From Candidatus Gastranaerophilales bacterium (GTDB taxonomy: Bacteria; Cyanobacteriota; Vampirovibrionia; Gastranaerophilales; Gastranaerophilaceae): a stretch of DNA of 36,897 bases. The position numbers and the translations under genes are program-made. Where the stretch lies: NCBI GenBank assembly GCA_944322955.1, contig CALUQQ010000009.1:1-36897 (forward strand), given 5' to 3'. Below, in pieces: positions 1 to 7,625 of the stretch. The first letter of the stretch is position 1; each line of letters begins with the position of its first letter. The notes below the pieces were generated by a model. It had not been told where the DNA came from, did not search any database, and saw only the letters and a list, made by a program, of their open reading frames with translations.

Positions 1-158
1 TGTTGGTCGGGTTTTCTAATCCGACTGTTACTTCTTAGTGCCTTACTGCCATAGTATCTTAATATCTTTTTCCAATAGATACCTCCGAAATGCCCGCTAC
101 GCGCGGTTAAAAGGGTCGCCCCCCCCCCGAGATTCTTGATGGAATTTTTCTTTTTCAT
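1..158 (-). CDS. Possible 5' end of a minus-strand gene with a poly-G tract
   Basis: An ATG at 158 is preceded at good distance by a strong AGGAGG ribosome site (170-165). The frame stays open to the window edge, about 52 codons, starting MKKKNSIKNLGGGATLL and then rich in Lys, Arg and Tyr. I do not recognise the product. Codons 11-14 are made from an uninterrupted run of ten G on this strand. The downstream part has unremarkable composition and could be non-coding, so the strong ribosome site and open frame are the only support. It may also be a remnant at a contig edge. Confidence 0.35.
   Translation of the reverse strand, partial: MKKKNSIKNLGGGATLLTARSGHFGGIYWKKILRYYGSKALRSNSRIRKPDQ
119..128. 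repeat. Homopolymer tract of ten C (ten G on minus strand)
   Basis: Ten consecutive C on the plus strand lie inside the first 14 codons of the putative minus-strand gene. With nine G that frame meets TAA within a few codons, and with eleven it meets TAG. Only the observed length stays open to the edge. Such tracts are classic slipped-strand sites, but they are also common assembly and sequencing errors. Confidence 0.7.
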
Positions 159-246
159 ATGTATCCTCCTTATAAAATAATTATATACCAAATTTTAAAA
201 TAATGCAAATACAGTTTTTTATGCTAAACTTAATGAGAGGGATATT

Positions 247-1362
247 ATGAAAAAATTATTTTTAATTATTATGATATTATTTAGTCTTATAATACCTGCG
301 TCAGCGGAGAAAAATGAGATTCTTCCGGCGGAAAAAGGGATTGTCGAAAACATTGAATATATTGATATGGAGAATTTTGAAGGCAGTGACCAAAATCAAA
401 TTAAGCAAGATGTTACGGTTAAAATTCTGACCGGAAAATTCAAAGGCAGTACAATAGAACTTGATAACATGCTGACCGGCAATCCGGCGTATGACATTAT
501 GCTGTCAAAAGGTGACCGAGTAATTCTACATCTTGAGCCGAAAGTTGAATTTATTCAAGACATTACGGATGTAGATTTTTTCATATCAGATATTGAGAGA
601 GTACACGCTACATACATTTTTACAGGAATATTTTTTCTAATGCTGATTGTAATAGGACGAAAAAAGGGGATTTTGAGCTTTGTATCAATCATTGCGACAG
701 TTGCATTAATATTTTTTGCGCTGACGCCTATGATTTTACAGGAAGTATCACCAATTTTGGCGTCATTAATTGTATGTGTGCTTGCAACAATCATCACAAT
801 ATACTTGGTCGGCGGGTTCAATTACAAAAGCACCTCTGCGATTTTAGGTTCAATCGTAAGCGTGGGATTTGCGGCAGCACTATCAATTCTAAGTATAAAA
901 CTTGCTACCCTCACAGGTTTTGCGGGAGAAGAAACGATGTTTTTATATACGGCAAGACCTGATTTAGATTTTACAGGGATATTGTCCGCGTCAATAATGC
1001 TTGCGGCGCTAGGTGCGGTTATGGATACGGCTGTTTCAATTGCAAGCACTATTAACGAAATCTTCCTTACAAATACCGATTTAACCATAAAAGACCTTTT
1101 TAAATCCGGTATGAATGTGGGACGTGATATAATCGGCACAATGTCAAATACGCTTATTTTAGTGTATCTTGGAAGCTCCTTGCCGCTTGTGCTTTTGTCA
1201 AACAACATTGACCTGAATAAATTTTTCAACCTTAATCAGGTTGCGACAGAAATTACATCAGCACTTATCGGCAGTATTGCAATACTTGCCTGCGTACCGA
1301 TTACAGCAATTATAAGCGCATATTTAATTAAGACTAAACACACGGAAGAATTTGAAATATAG
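247..1362 (+). CDS. YibE/F family membrane protein
   Basis: A 371-residue protein with an N-terminal signal-like segment (residues 1-20, ending PASAEK), an extracytoplasmic domain of about 100 residues and then seven or so hydrophobic helices from about residue 120 to the C-terminus. The helical part has the YibE/F pattern: GRKKGILSFVSI after the first helix, a Gly/Ala-rich middle, and conserved GAVMDTAVSIAS and GRDIIGTMSNTLILVYLGSSLP stretches. The family is an uncharacterised membrane protein family found in many Firmicutes and relatives; a transport role is guessed but unproven. The start is supported by GAGAGGG six bases upstream. It appears monocistronic, closed by the terminator at 1420-1457. 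Family assignment is strong, function unknown. Confidence 0.88.
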   Translation: MKKLFLIIMILFSLIIPASAEKNEILPAEKGIVENIEYIDMENFEGSDQNQIKQDVTVKILTGKFKGSTIELDNMLTGNPAYDIMLSKGDRVILHLEPKVEFIQDITDVDFFISDIERVHATYIFTGIFFLMLIVIGRKKGILSFVSIIATVALIFFALTPMILQEVSPILASLIVCVLATIITIYLVGGFNYKSTSAILGSIVSVGFAAALSILSIKLATLTGFAGEETMFLYTARPDLDFTGILSASIMLAALGAVMDTAVSIASTINEIFLTNTDLTIKDLFKSGMNVGRDIIGTMSNTLILVYLGSSLPLVLLSNNIDLNKFFNLNQVATEITSALIGSIAILACVPITAIISAYLIKTKHTEEFEI

Positions 1363-1403
1363 TTGTCCTGAACAAAATCCGTTCAGATTAATTTCTGGGA
1401 CAA
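1363..1403 (+). other. Nested inverted repeats after the YibE/F stop codon
   Basis: Directly after the stop codon, TTGTC (1363-1367) pairs with GACAA (1399-1403). Inside it CTGAAC (1368-1373) pairs with GTTCAG (1381-1386). The transcript would therefore carry a stacked hairpin just before the terminator hairpin, possibly a 3' stabiliser. No T run follows, so it is not itself a terminator. Confidence 0.45.
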
Positions 1404-1419
1404 CTTATTCACATATAAA

Positions 1420-1457
1420 AGAAGGTTGTGGTAGTACCCCAAACCTTCTTTTTTTTT
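1420..1457. terminator. Bidirectional intrinsic terminator between yibE/F and metK
   Basis: AGAAGGTT (1420-1427) pairs perfectly with AACCTTCT (1442-1449) across a 14-base loop. On the plus strand it is followed by a run of nine T. On the minus strand the same stem is followed by TTTTATAT, so it can also end metK transcripts. It sits between two convergent genes, where a shared terminator is expected. Confidence 0.85.
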
Positions 1458-1512
1458 AGCTGAAAACGCTCTAACATGTTAAAAAAACATAATGCTGCAC
1501 TGTATATAATTA

Positions 1513-1530
1513 GACGGGTAAAAACCCGCC
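1513..1530 (-). terminator. GC-rich hairpin just after metK
   Basis: On the minus strand GGCGGGT pairs with ACCCGTC around a TTTT loop (one G-T wobble), 13 bases past the metK stop. What follows is AT-rich but not a clean T run, so this is a weak terminator or 3' stabiliser ahead of the stronger shared terminator. Confidence 0.4.
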
Positions 1531-1542
1531 CTGAATTTATTC

Positions 1543-2811
1543 TTAGCAGCTTGCGCAGGATAGCGATTGAGATTTCAAGGCGTCAGCCTTGTCAACTCTT
1601 TCCCACGGAACATCAATATCAGTACGTCCCATATGACCATAAGCAGCCAATAACTGATAAAATTTGCCGCCGTTTTTAGCCGGCAAACCGCGCAAATCAA
1701 ACTGCTTGATAATTGCGGCAGGTCTTAAATCAAAATTTTTGTAGACCAAATCTGAAATTTCATCGTCAGAGATTTTTCCTGTACCGAAAGTATCAACCAT
1801 AATAGAAACAGGTTCAGCAACGCCGATTGCATAAGCAAGTTCTATTTCGCATTTTTCAGCCAAACCTGCAGCAACAATATTTTTTGCGACATATCTTGCA
1901 GCATAAGCGGCAGATCTATCAACTTTTGTAGGATCTTTGCCGGAAAAAGCGCCGCCGCCGTGACGTGAATAACCGCCATAAGTGTCAACGATTATTTTTC
2001 TGCCTGTCAAACCTGCGTCACCTTGAGGACCGCCAACTACAAAACGTCCTGACGGGTTTACAAGAATAATTGTTTTGTTATCCAATTTAATTGATTCATG
2101 TGAAAAAACCTCGTCAATAACGTATTTTATAATATCACGTCTTATAATTTCCTGAACTTTATAGTTATCGGTTTCGCCAAGAATTTCAGGGTCATGCTGA
2201 GTTGAGATTAAAACAGTATGAATTCTTGCCGGTTTACCATCAATATATTCAACCGTAACCTGAGATTTGCCATCAGGTCTCAAATAACTCAAAACACCTT
2301 CTTTTCTGACTTTTGCAAGTCTGTGTGAGAGCTTATGAGCCAAACTAATAGGTAAAGGCATCAATTCAGGAGTTTCATTGCAAGAATAACCGAACATAAT
2401 ACCTTGATCGCCGGCACCAATATTTTCAGTTTCTGAAACTGCTGTATCCGCATTATCCGAGCGGGTTTCCAATGCCTTATTAACGCCGCCTGCAATATCC
2501 ACTGACTGTTCATCAATGCTTGTCAAAACAGCACAGGTTTTATAATCAAATCCGCCGCCTTCACTGCCTTTGTAACCGATATTTTTAATCGTATTTCTGA
2601 CAATTTCCGGGATATCAACATAGCAATCCGCAGTAATTTCACCGCAAACCAATGCCATACCGGTCGTAACCGTTGTTTCCGCCGCAACACGTGCCTGCGG
2701 ATATTTTGTCAAAAATTCATCCAAAATTGCGTCTGATATCTGATCGCATACTTTGTCGGGGTGACCTTCCGTTACTGATTCGGAAGTGAACAAAAAATTT
2801 CTTGGTGTCAT
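1543..2811 (-). CDS. metK: S-adenosylmethionine synthetase
   Basis: MetK makes S-adenosylmethionine from methionine and ATP in the cytosol. The 422-residue product begins [20 protein letters not shown] and has the family's ATP-binding [16 protein letters not shown] near residue 17, the [11 protein letters not shown] hexapeptide region, and the Gly-rich loop [19 protein letters not shown]. It is slightly longer than the usual 380-400 residues. The start is fixed by AGGAG about seven bases upstream and by a consensus-like promoter further up. It appears to be a single-gene unit. The roughly 65-base leader shows no SAM-riboswitch-like structure that I can recognise. Confidence 0.97.
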   Translation of the reverse strand: MTPRNFLFTSESVTEGHPDKVCDQISDAILDEFLTKYPQARVAAETTVTTGMALVCGEITADCYVDIPEIVRNTIKNIGYKGSEGGGFDYKTCAVLTSIDEQSVDIAGGVNKALETRSDNADTAVSETENIGAGDQGIMFGYSCNETPELMPLPISLAHKLSHRLAKVRKEGVLSYLRPDGKSQVTVEYIDGKPARIHTVLISTQHDPEILGETDNYKVQEIIRRDIIKYVIDEVFSHESIKLDNKTIILVNPSGRFVVGGPQGDAGLTGRKIIVDTYGGYSRHGGGAFSGKDPTKVDRSAAYAARYVAKNIVAAGLAEKCEIELAYAIGVAEPVSIMVDTFGTGKISDDEISDLVYKNFDLRPAAIIKQFDLRGLPAKNGGKFYQLLAAYGHMGRTDIDVPWERVDKADALKSQSLSCASC

Positions 2812-2883
2812 TTCTTTTTCTCCTTAATTCTTTTACCGCCGGTAAGTCTTTTAATTCCAACCCGGCCGCTCCATTTAAAATAC

Positions 2884-2912
2884 ATTATAATCCCGAAAAT
2901 TTTTAAAATCAA
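2884..2912 (-). promoter_or_regulatory. metK promoter
   Basis: On the minus strand TTGATT (2912-2907) and TATAAT (2889-2884) are separated by exactly 17 bases, placing transcription start near 2877, about 65 bases before the metK ATG. Confidence 0.7.
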
Positions 2913-2926
2913 ATAATCAGGAAATT

Positions 2927-3079
2927 TTACTTAATATATGAAACACTTATCAAAAGTTCTTCTTCCAAAACCGCTGCAACTGACCACCTTAATGGTTCAA
3001 TCCCAAGATTTTGAAGCTCATGTTCTATTAAAATATCATCATTTACGTATTTAATTTTTATAAAGTCTGATGTAATCAT
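2927..3079 (-). CDS. Small protein of 50 residues, unknown
   Basis: A 50-residue frame starts MITSDFIKIKYVNDD and contains LGIEPLRWSVAAV before ending SYIK. It has no signal peptide, membrane segment or Cys pair, and I do not recognise its function. There is no Shine-Dalgarno site. Instead an extended -10 (TGG then TATAAT) ends six bases before the ATG, which would make the mRNA leaderless. It diverges from the toxin-like gene at 3153, whose own TATAAT sits at the same distance from its ATG. The balanced composition and matching promoter geometry support a real gene, but length keeps confidence moderate. Confidence 0.5.
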   Translation of the reverse strand: MITSDFIKIKYVNDDILIEHELQNLGIEPLRWSVAAVLEEELLISVSYIK

Positions 3080-3118
3080 AAAATCATTATACCACAATAT
3101 AAAACAACTTGATTTATG

Positions 3119-3146
3119 CTGACAAAAATCAAATCTTATGTATAAT
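3119..3146 (+). promoter_or_regulatory. Promoter of the toxin-antitoxin remnant
   Basis: CTGACA (3119-3124), a 16-base spacer ending in TG plus TATAAT (3141-3146). The ATG of the toxin frame begins seven bases after the -10, so the transcript probably starts at or very near the ATG. Confidence 0.6.
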
Positions 3147-3152
3147 GATTAT

Positions 3153-3462
3153 ATGGAAAAACAATTTGTTGCAATATATACACCGGAAGCCGAGCAGGAC
3201 TTAAAAAGTCTTGAAAAACAGGATTTTTGAATATTTAGGCAAAAATGGTGTAAACAGCCGACCGTCGAATAAACGCGGATTATTTGAAATGAAATGCGAT
3301 AAAGTCAAAATTTACTTTATGTATCACGAGAATAATATAATTATAGTCGGACTTGTTACATTAAAGAAAACTAATAAAGCACCGGAACGTTATAAAATTG
3401 AAGCAATGACAAATATTGAAAAATACATAAGGAGCAAAGTTTATAAAAAATCTAAAAACTAA
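3153..3462 (+). pseudogene. RelE/ParE-type toxin, frameshifted
   Basis: Two frames together spell a RelE/HigB-like mRNA-endonuclease toxin. The first (ATG 3153 to TGA 3230) gives MEKQFVAIYTPEAEQDLKSL, a typical start of these toxins. The second (from about 3211 to 3462) gives the family's C-terminal half: RGLFEMKCDKVKIYFMY, a hydrophobic strand, then LVTLKKTNKAPERY. They join by a +1 shift at GAT-TTT-TGA: removing one T gives D-F-E-Y-L-G-K-N and a continuous protein. The joined protein is about 100 residues, and the helical region between SLEK and YLGKNG looks shorter than usual, so a deletion may add to the damage. Either it is a dead toxin or a +1 programmed shift like prfB. No in-frame start is evident for the second half. 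Confidence 0.7.
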
Positions 3463-3694
3463 TGATGATTTAATAAAAGAATTTTTAACACCTGATGAAC
3501 AACAAGAATTAACTTCTGATATTGAACAAGCTGTTATAAAATATCATGGAGGTTTTCGTGAAGGAGCAGGACGCAAAAAGAAAAATCCGAGTCTTGTTCT
3601 TAAATTTCAAATAAGAGTTTCAGAAAAAGAAAAAGAATTTTTGGCATTCGCCAGAAAACACAATCTTGACTATGACAAACTAATGGGACTTTAA
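3443..3694 (+). CDS. Probable antitoxin of the RelE-type toxin, ATA at start position
   Basis: An 83-residue frame overlaps the toxin's 3' end by 20 bases. The C-terminal half runs from GGFREGAGRKKKNPSLVLKF to RVSEKEKEFLAFARKHNLDY and ends DKLMGL. A basic stretch, a beta-like strand and two helices give a ribbon-helix-helix-like layout, fitting a DNA-binding antitoxin encoded after its toxin. AAGGAG (3429-3434) lies eight bases before codon ATA (3443-3445), exactly where ATG should be, and no other plausible start lies upstream in frame. So it uses a rare ATA start or has lost its start by one G-to-A change. The pairing with the toxin is inferred from position. Confidence 0.55.
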   Translation: MKNLKTNDDLIKEFLTPDEQQELTSDIEQAVIKYHGGFREGAGRKKKNPSLVLKFQIRVSEKEKEFLAFARKHNLDYDKLMGL

Positions 3695-3787
3695 ATACCA
3701 AGCGGCTGAGCCGCCTCACCTCTCTCGATATTAAGTCAGCCGATAGCGAAACTCAAAGTGCCAAAGGCACGACATTTCTCGCGGTAT
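3695..3787. repeat. Hairpin-rich element between antitoxin and tRNA
   Basis: About 93 bases bounded by ATACC (3695-3699) and its reverse complement GGTAT (3783-3787), with GCG/CGC just inside. It contains two compact GC-rich hairpins, GCGGC-TGA-GCCGC (3702-3714) and GTGCC-AAA-GGCAC (3758-3770). It is more GC-rich than its surroundings and has no coding frame. It may be a palindromic repeat of REP or MITE type, or a structured RNA end. Only one copy is seen here. Confidence 0.45.
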
Positions 3788-3793
3788 TAGAAA

Positions 3794-3866
<73 letters not shown>

Positions 3867-3957
3867 ATTTGTATTATTTTTACACTTCAGTCTTAACGTA
3901 TTATTACCAAAATGGCTTAAAGGACTTAACCTCTTATTGTCTTCAATTATCAATGTA

Positions 3958-5802
3958 CTATTCAACTGTGACGGATTTAGCGAGATTTCGTGGCTGGTCA
4001 ACGTCTTTTCCCAAAAATTCCGCTATATAATATGCTATTAATTGCAAGGGAATCACGGCAATTATCGGTGACAGGAATTCCTGAACCTCCGGAACCCTTA
4101 TTATACATTCAAACAAATCCTCAAGCTTTGAATCGTTTGAATTTGTGAGAGCAATCATCCGCGCATTACGGGCTTTTGCTTCTTCACTGTTTGACAAAAG
4201 TTTATCATAAACAATTCCTTTCATCAAGATGGATAAAACAGGCATTGTATCGTCAAGCATTGCAATCGGTCCGTGCTTTAATTCGCCTGCAGCATAGCCG
4301 GTTGCATTGATATAGCTTATCTCTTTAAGCTTCAATGCACCCTCTAATGCAGTCGGAAGATTAATTCCGCGCGCTATGTATATAAAATCTTTTGTACCCG
4401 AATATTTTCTTGCACATTTTTGAATTTCATCAGTATTTGCAAGCACCTGCTCAATCTTTTGCGGCAAAATCATTAATTCATTTTTAATTGACTGAATAAT
4501 TGATTTATCCGTACTGTCTTTAATTTCTGCCATATATAACGACAGAAGATAAAATGCCATTAATTGCGCAATATAAGATTTTGTTGCCGCAACGGAAACC
4601 TCAATTCCTGCGTTTACTGAAAGCAAACTATCCGCCTCGCGCGCCATTGATGAATCCGGTCGATTAGTAATAATCAAAATATGCGAGCCGCGCGCTTTTG
4701 CCTGTTTAATTGCCGTCAGAGTATCCGCAGTTTCGCCTGATTGAGAAACACCAATAACAAGCGTGTGTTCATCGGTTACCGTACGCCTGTAAATGTATTC
4801 GCTTGAGGCCTCAACATCAACCGCAATGCTGCAAAACGTTTCCAATAAATACTTTCCAACCATTGCCGCGTGCAATGATGTACCGCACGCTATAATCTGA
4901 ATTCGTGTTAATTTTTTTAATGTATCTTTAGTAAGCTTAACCTCGTCCAGAATTACCGGTTCCGCTGCCGTATGAAGTTTTCCGACAAGAATATTACGAA
5001 TGACATCGGGCTGCTCATGGATTTCTTTGAGCATAAAGTGCTTATAGCCCATTTTGCTCAATGCTACAGGCTCCCACGGTAAAAGTTCAATTTTCGGCTG
5101 AACTTCATTACCGTCGTTGTCAATCAATTTCATGGAATCAGGGGTGACGGTCACAATCTGGTTTTCGGATAAATACATTGCTTTTTTAGTATATTTAATA
5201 ATTGCAGGAACATCCGATGCAATTAGATATTCGCCCTCACCGATACCAACTAAAAGCGGAGCATTACGCTTTGTTGCGACAATTGTATTTTTGTAATCAT
5301 TATGCATAACACAAAGCGCATATGCGCCTTCGATTTCTTTTGAAGCAAGTCTTACAGCTTCCGTCAAGTCATGAGTTTCGTCGTATTTTTTTGCAATAAA
5401 GTGAGCCGCAACCTCCGTATCAGTTTGGGATTTAAAAACACAACCTTCTTTTTCCAGCTGACTTCTAAGTTCCTTGTAATTTTCAATAATACCATTATGA
5501 ACAAGTACAAGATTTCCGTGAGTGCATGTATGCGGGTGCGCATTTAAAACAGTAGGCGCACCGTGTGTTGCCCAGCGGATATGGCCTATACCGATGGTGG
5601 ATTGTGCAAATTCATTTACATGAGATTTTAATTCTTCACGCAAATTCTTCAGTTTGCCAACCGCCTTATATACTTTTATAGCATTATCACATTTGACAGC
5701 AATGCCCGACGAATCATATCCTCTGTATTCAAGCTGCTCCAATCCGTCAAGTAATATATCAACAACAGATCTAAAGCCCACATATCCTACTATTCCGCAC
5801 AT
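3958..5802 (-). CDS. glmS: Glutamine--fructose-6-phosphate aminotransferase (isomerising)
   Basis: GlmS forms glucosamine-6-phosphate from fructose-6-phosphate and glutamine, the entry to UDP-GlcNAc for peptidoglycan and lipid A. The 614-residue protein is full length. It starts MCGIVGYVG with Cys2 as the N-terminal nucleophile, followed by RGYDSSGIA and HTRWATHG-type HIRWATHGAPT (glutaminase half). Two SIS domains follow, with CGTSLHAAMVG and SQSGETADT, and the C-terminal DQPRNLAKSVTVE closes the active site. GAGGAG nine bases upstream sets the start. No glmS ribozyme is recognisable in the roughly 180-base upstream gap, which instead carries an extended -10 and the palindromic element at 5881. 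Confidence 0.97.
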   Translation of the reverse strand: MCGIVGYVGFRSVVDILLDGLEQLEYRGYDSSGIAVKCDNAIKVYKAVGKLKNLREELKSHVNEFAQSTIGIGHIRWATHGAPTVLNAHPHTCTHGNLVLVHNGIIENYKELRSQLEKEGCVFKSQTDTEVAAHFIAKKYDETHDLTEAVRLASKEIEGAYALCVMHNDYKNTIVATKRNAPLLVGIGEGEYLIASDVPAIIKYTKKAMYLSENQIVTVTPDSMKLIDNDGNEVQPKIELLPWEPVALSKMGYKHFMLKEIHEQPDVIRNILVGKLHTAAEPVILDEVKLTKDTLKKLTRIQIIACGTSLHAAMVGKYLLETFCSIAVDVEASSEYIYRRTVTDEHTLVIGVSQSGETADTLTAIKQAKARGSHILIITNRPDSSMAREADSLLSVNAGIEVSVAATKSYIAQLMAFYLLSLYMAEIKDSTDKSIIQSIKNELMILPQKIEQVLANTDEIQKCARKYSGTKDFIYIARGINLPTALEGALKLKEISYINATGYAAGELKHGPIAMLDDTMPVLSILMKGIVYDKLLSNSEEAKARNARMIALTNSNDSKLEDLFECIIRVPEVQEFLSPIIAVIPLQLIAYYIAEFLGKDVDQPRNLAKSVTVE

Positions 5803-5826
5803 AAAATATTCTCCTCTATAAAAAAT

Positions 5827-5835
5827 ATTTTAGCA
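5827..5835 (-). promoter_or_regulatory. Possible glmS extended -10
   Basis: On the minus strand TGC directly precedes TAAAAT (5832-5827), an extended -10 about 25 bases before the glmS start. No good -35 is visible. Confidence 0.4.
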
Positions 5836-5880
5836 TTAAAAAAATCTTTTTAAAATATTTTTATAAAAGTTTTACATAAG

Positions 5881-5951
5881 GGAATAGGTTATTTCTGAAA
5901 TTAATCTGAGCAAATTTTATTCAATAACTATTTTTATATAACAGTTATTCC
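5881..5951. repeat. Palindromic element, copy A (upstream of glmS, downstream of clpB)
   Basis: About 71 bases whose ends are imperfect inverted repeats: GGAATAGGTTAT at left, and TATATAACAGTTATTCC at right. It resembles copy B at 8613-8678 over most of its length, sharing GGAATA-GTTAT, ATTAAT-TG-GC, TTCAA and TATATAACA-TTATT-CC. Inside, AATAACT (5933 region) and AGTTATT can also form a hairpin at the 3' end of clpB. It may be a regulatory element shared by glmS and clpB, or a small repeat. Confidence 0.55.
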
Positions 5952-5984
5952 TTATTTATTCCTTTTTTTTTTCAAAAGAGGGGC

Positions 5985-7571
5985 TTATTCTTCTTTAACA
6001 AACCGGATTTCGTCGTTATCAACGTCGATAATAATTTTGTCGCCGCGCTTGAATTTTTGCTCCAGAATTTGTTTTGACAGCGGATTTTCAACCATTTGTC
6101 TTATAACCCTCTTCAAAGGTCTTGCTCCATAAACCGGATTAAAACCGCGAGTTGCAAGAAATTCCTTTGCTTCTTCAGTAATATCAAGCTCAATTTCCTG
6201 ATCTGCAAGGAGTCTGCGCAGATAATCGGTCTGGATATCCACGATTGAACTCAATTGCTGCAACGTCAAAGCTTTGAAGAAAATTATCTCGTCAATTCTG
6301 TTTAAAAATTCCGGTTTAAATTTTGTTCTCAAAAGCGCAAGAACTTCTTCTTTTGTTTTATCAAAATCCGTCTGATTAAGCATTGAATCAAGTGTTTTTT
6401 CAAGAATTATGTCACTTCCGAGATTACTTGTCATAATTATCAAAGTATTTTTGAAATCAACAACACGTCCTTTGGAATCCGTCAAACGCCCGTCGTCAAA
6501 GATTTGGAGCATAATATTAAACACGTCCGGATGAGCTTTTTCAATTTCATCAAAAAGCACGACCGAATACGGTTTTCTTCTGACTGCTTCCGTCAACTGC
6601 CCGCCTTCTTCATATCCGACATAACCCGGAGGAGCGCCGACAAGGCGCGCAACGTTATGTTTTTCCATATATTCCGACATATCAATACGGATAAGCGCAT
6701 CTTCATCATTAAACATAAATTCCGCAAGTGCTTTTGCAAGTTCAGTCTTACCCACACCTGTCGGGCCTAAGAACAAAAAGGTTCCAATAGGTCTTTTCGG
6801 ATCTTTTAAGCCGGAGCGTGCACGACGGATAGCATCGGACACGGTTGTTACGGCCTCGTCCTGACCGATCAAACGTTTATGAAGAATTTCTTCCATATTA
6901 ATCAGTTTTTGCATTTCGCTTTCAACAAGTTTAGTAACCGGAATTCCCGTCCACTTGCTTACAACTGCAGCAATATCACCTTCGTCAATCTGCTCTTTTA
7001 AAAGCTGATTATCTTTTTTGTCGCGGTTTTCACAAGCCTTAAGCTGTTTTTCCAACTCAAGCAGCCTGCCGTATTTGAGCTCAGCCGCCAATTGTAAATC
7101 CGTGTTGCGTTCAGCTTCTTCTATTTGCTTTTTAACCTTGTCGATTTCATCTTTAATTGCGGCTTCACCGATTATTGAGGACTTTTCCTGCTCCCACTGA
7201 ACTTTCATCTTATTAATTTTTTCTTCAAGTTCATTAATCTGTTTGGTCAAATCGTCAACTTTAGACTTTGCCTCGTCGCTGTCCTCTTTTTTCAGGGCTT
7301 CGCGTTCAATCTCAAACTGGATTTTCTGACGCATCATGGAATCAATTTCCTCTGGCATTGAATCAATTTCAATACGCAGGGACGATGCCGCCTCATCAAT
7401 CAAGTCAATAGCTTTATCAGGCAGAAATCTGTCTGTGATGTATCTGTCTGAAAGCTTTGCGGCAGCAATAAGAGCACTATCAAGAATTCTCACCCCGTGA
7501 TGAACTTCATATTTTTCTTTCAAGCCTCTTAAAATACTTATTGTATCTTCAACGCTCGGTTCATTAACCAT
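5985..7571 (-). CDS. clpB: ClpB C-terminal part (3' of the stop)
   Basis: The open frame after the stop, from an internal Met (MVNEPSVEDTISILRG) to the natural C-terminus, 528 residues. It carries the end of AAA-1, the heptad-rich middle domain, and the complete AAA-2 with Walker A GPTGVGKTELAK, the pore loop GYVGYEEGGQL, Walker B VVLFDEIEKAHPDVFN, sensor TSNLGSD and the C-terminal GARPLKRVI. No Shine-Dalgarno site stands before this Met, so separate translation is doubtful, although ClpB homologues are known to use internal starts elsewhere. Confidence 0.6.
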   Translation of the reverse strand: MVNEPSVEDTISILRGLKEKYEVHHGVRILDSALIAAAKLSDRYITDRFLPDKAIDLIDEAASSLRIEIDSMPEEIDSMMRQKIQFEIEREALKKEDSDEAKSKVDDLTKQINELEEKINKMKVQWEQEKSSIIGEAAIKDEIDKVKKQIEEAERNTDLQLAAELKYGRLLELEKQLKACENRDKKDNQLLKEQIDEGDIAAVVSKWTGIPVTKLVESEMQKLINMEEILHKRLIGQDEAVTTVSDAIRRARSGLKDPKRPIGTFLFLGPTGVGKTELAKALAEFMFNDEDALIRIDMSEYMEKHNVARLVGAPPGYVGYEEGGQLTEAVRRKPYSVVLFDEIEKAHPDVFNIMLQIFDDGRLTDSKGRVVDFKNTLIIMTSNLGSDIILEKTLDSMLNQTDFDKTKEEVLALLRTKFKPEFLNRIDEIIFFKALTLQQLSSIVDIQTDYLRRLLADQEIELDITEEAKEFLATRGFNPVYGARPLKRVIRQMVENPLSKQILEQKFKRGDKIIIDVDNDEIRFVKEE

Positions 7572-7625
7572 AACAGGCTGAAAACGACGTTCCAGTGCGG
7601 GGTCTTTTTCAATGTATTTTCTGTA

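Noticed and set aside
2812-2883. SAM riboswitch in the metK leader
   Set aside because: The leader is only about 65 bases and shows no SAM-type conserved core.
5803-5984. glmS ribozyme upstream of glmS
   Set aside because: No recognisable ribozyme core; the gap is AT-rich with a palindromic element.
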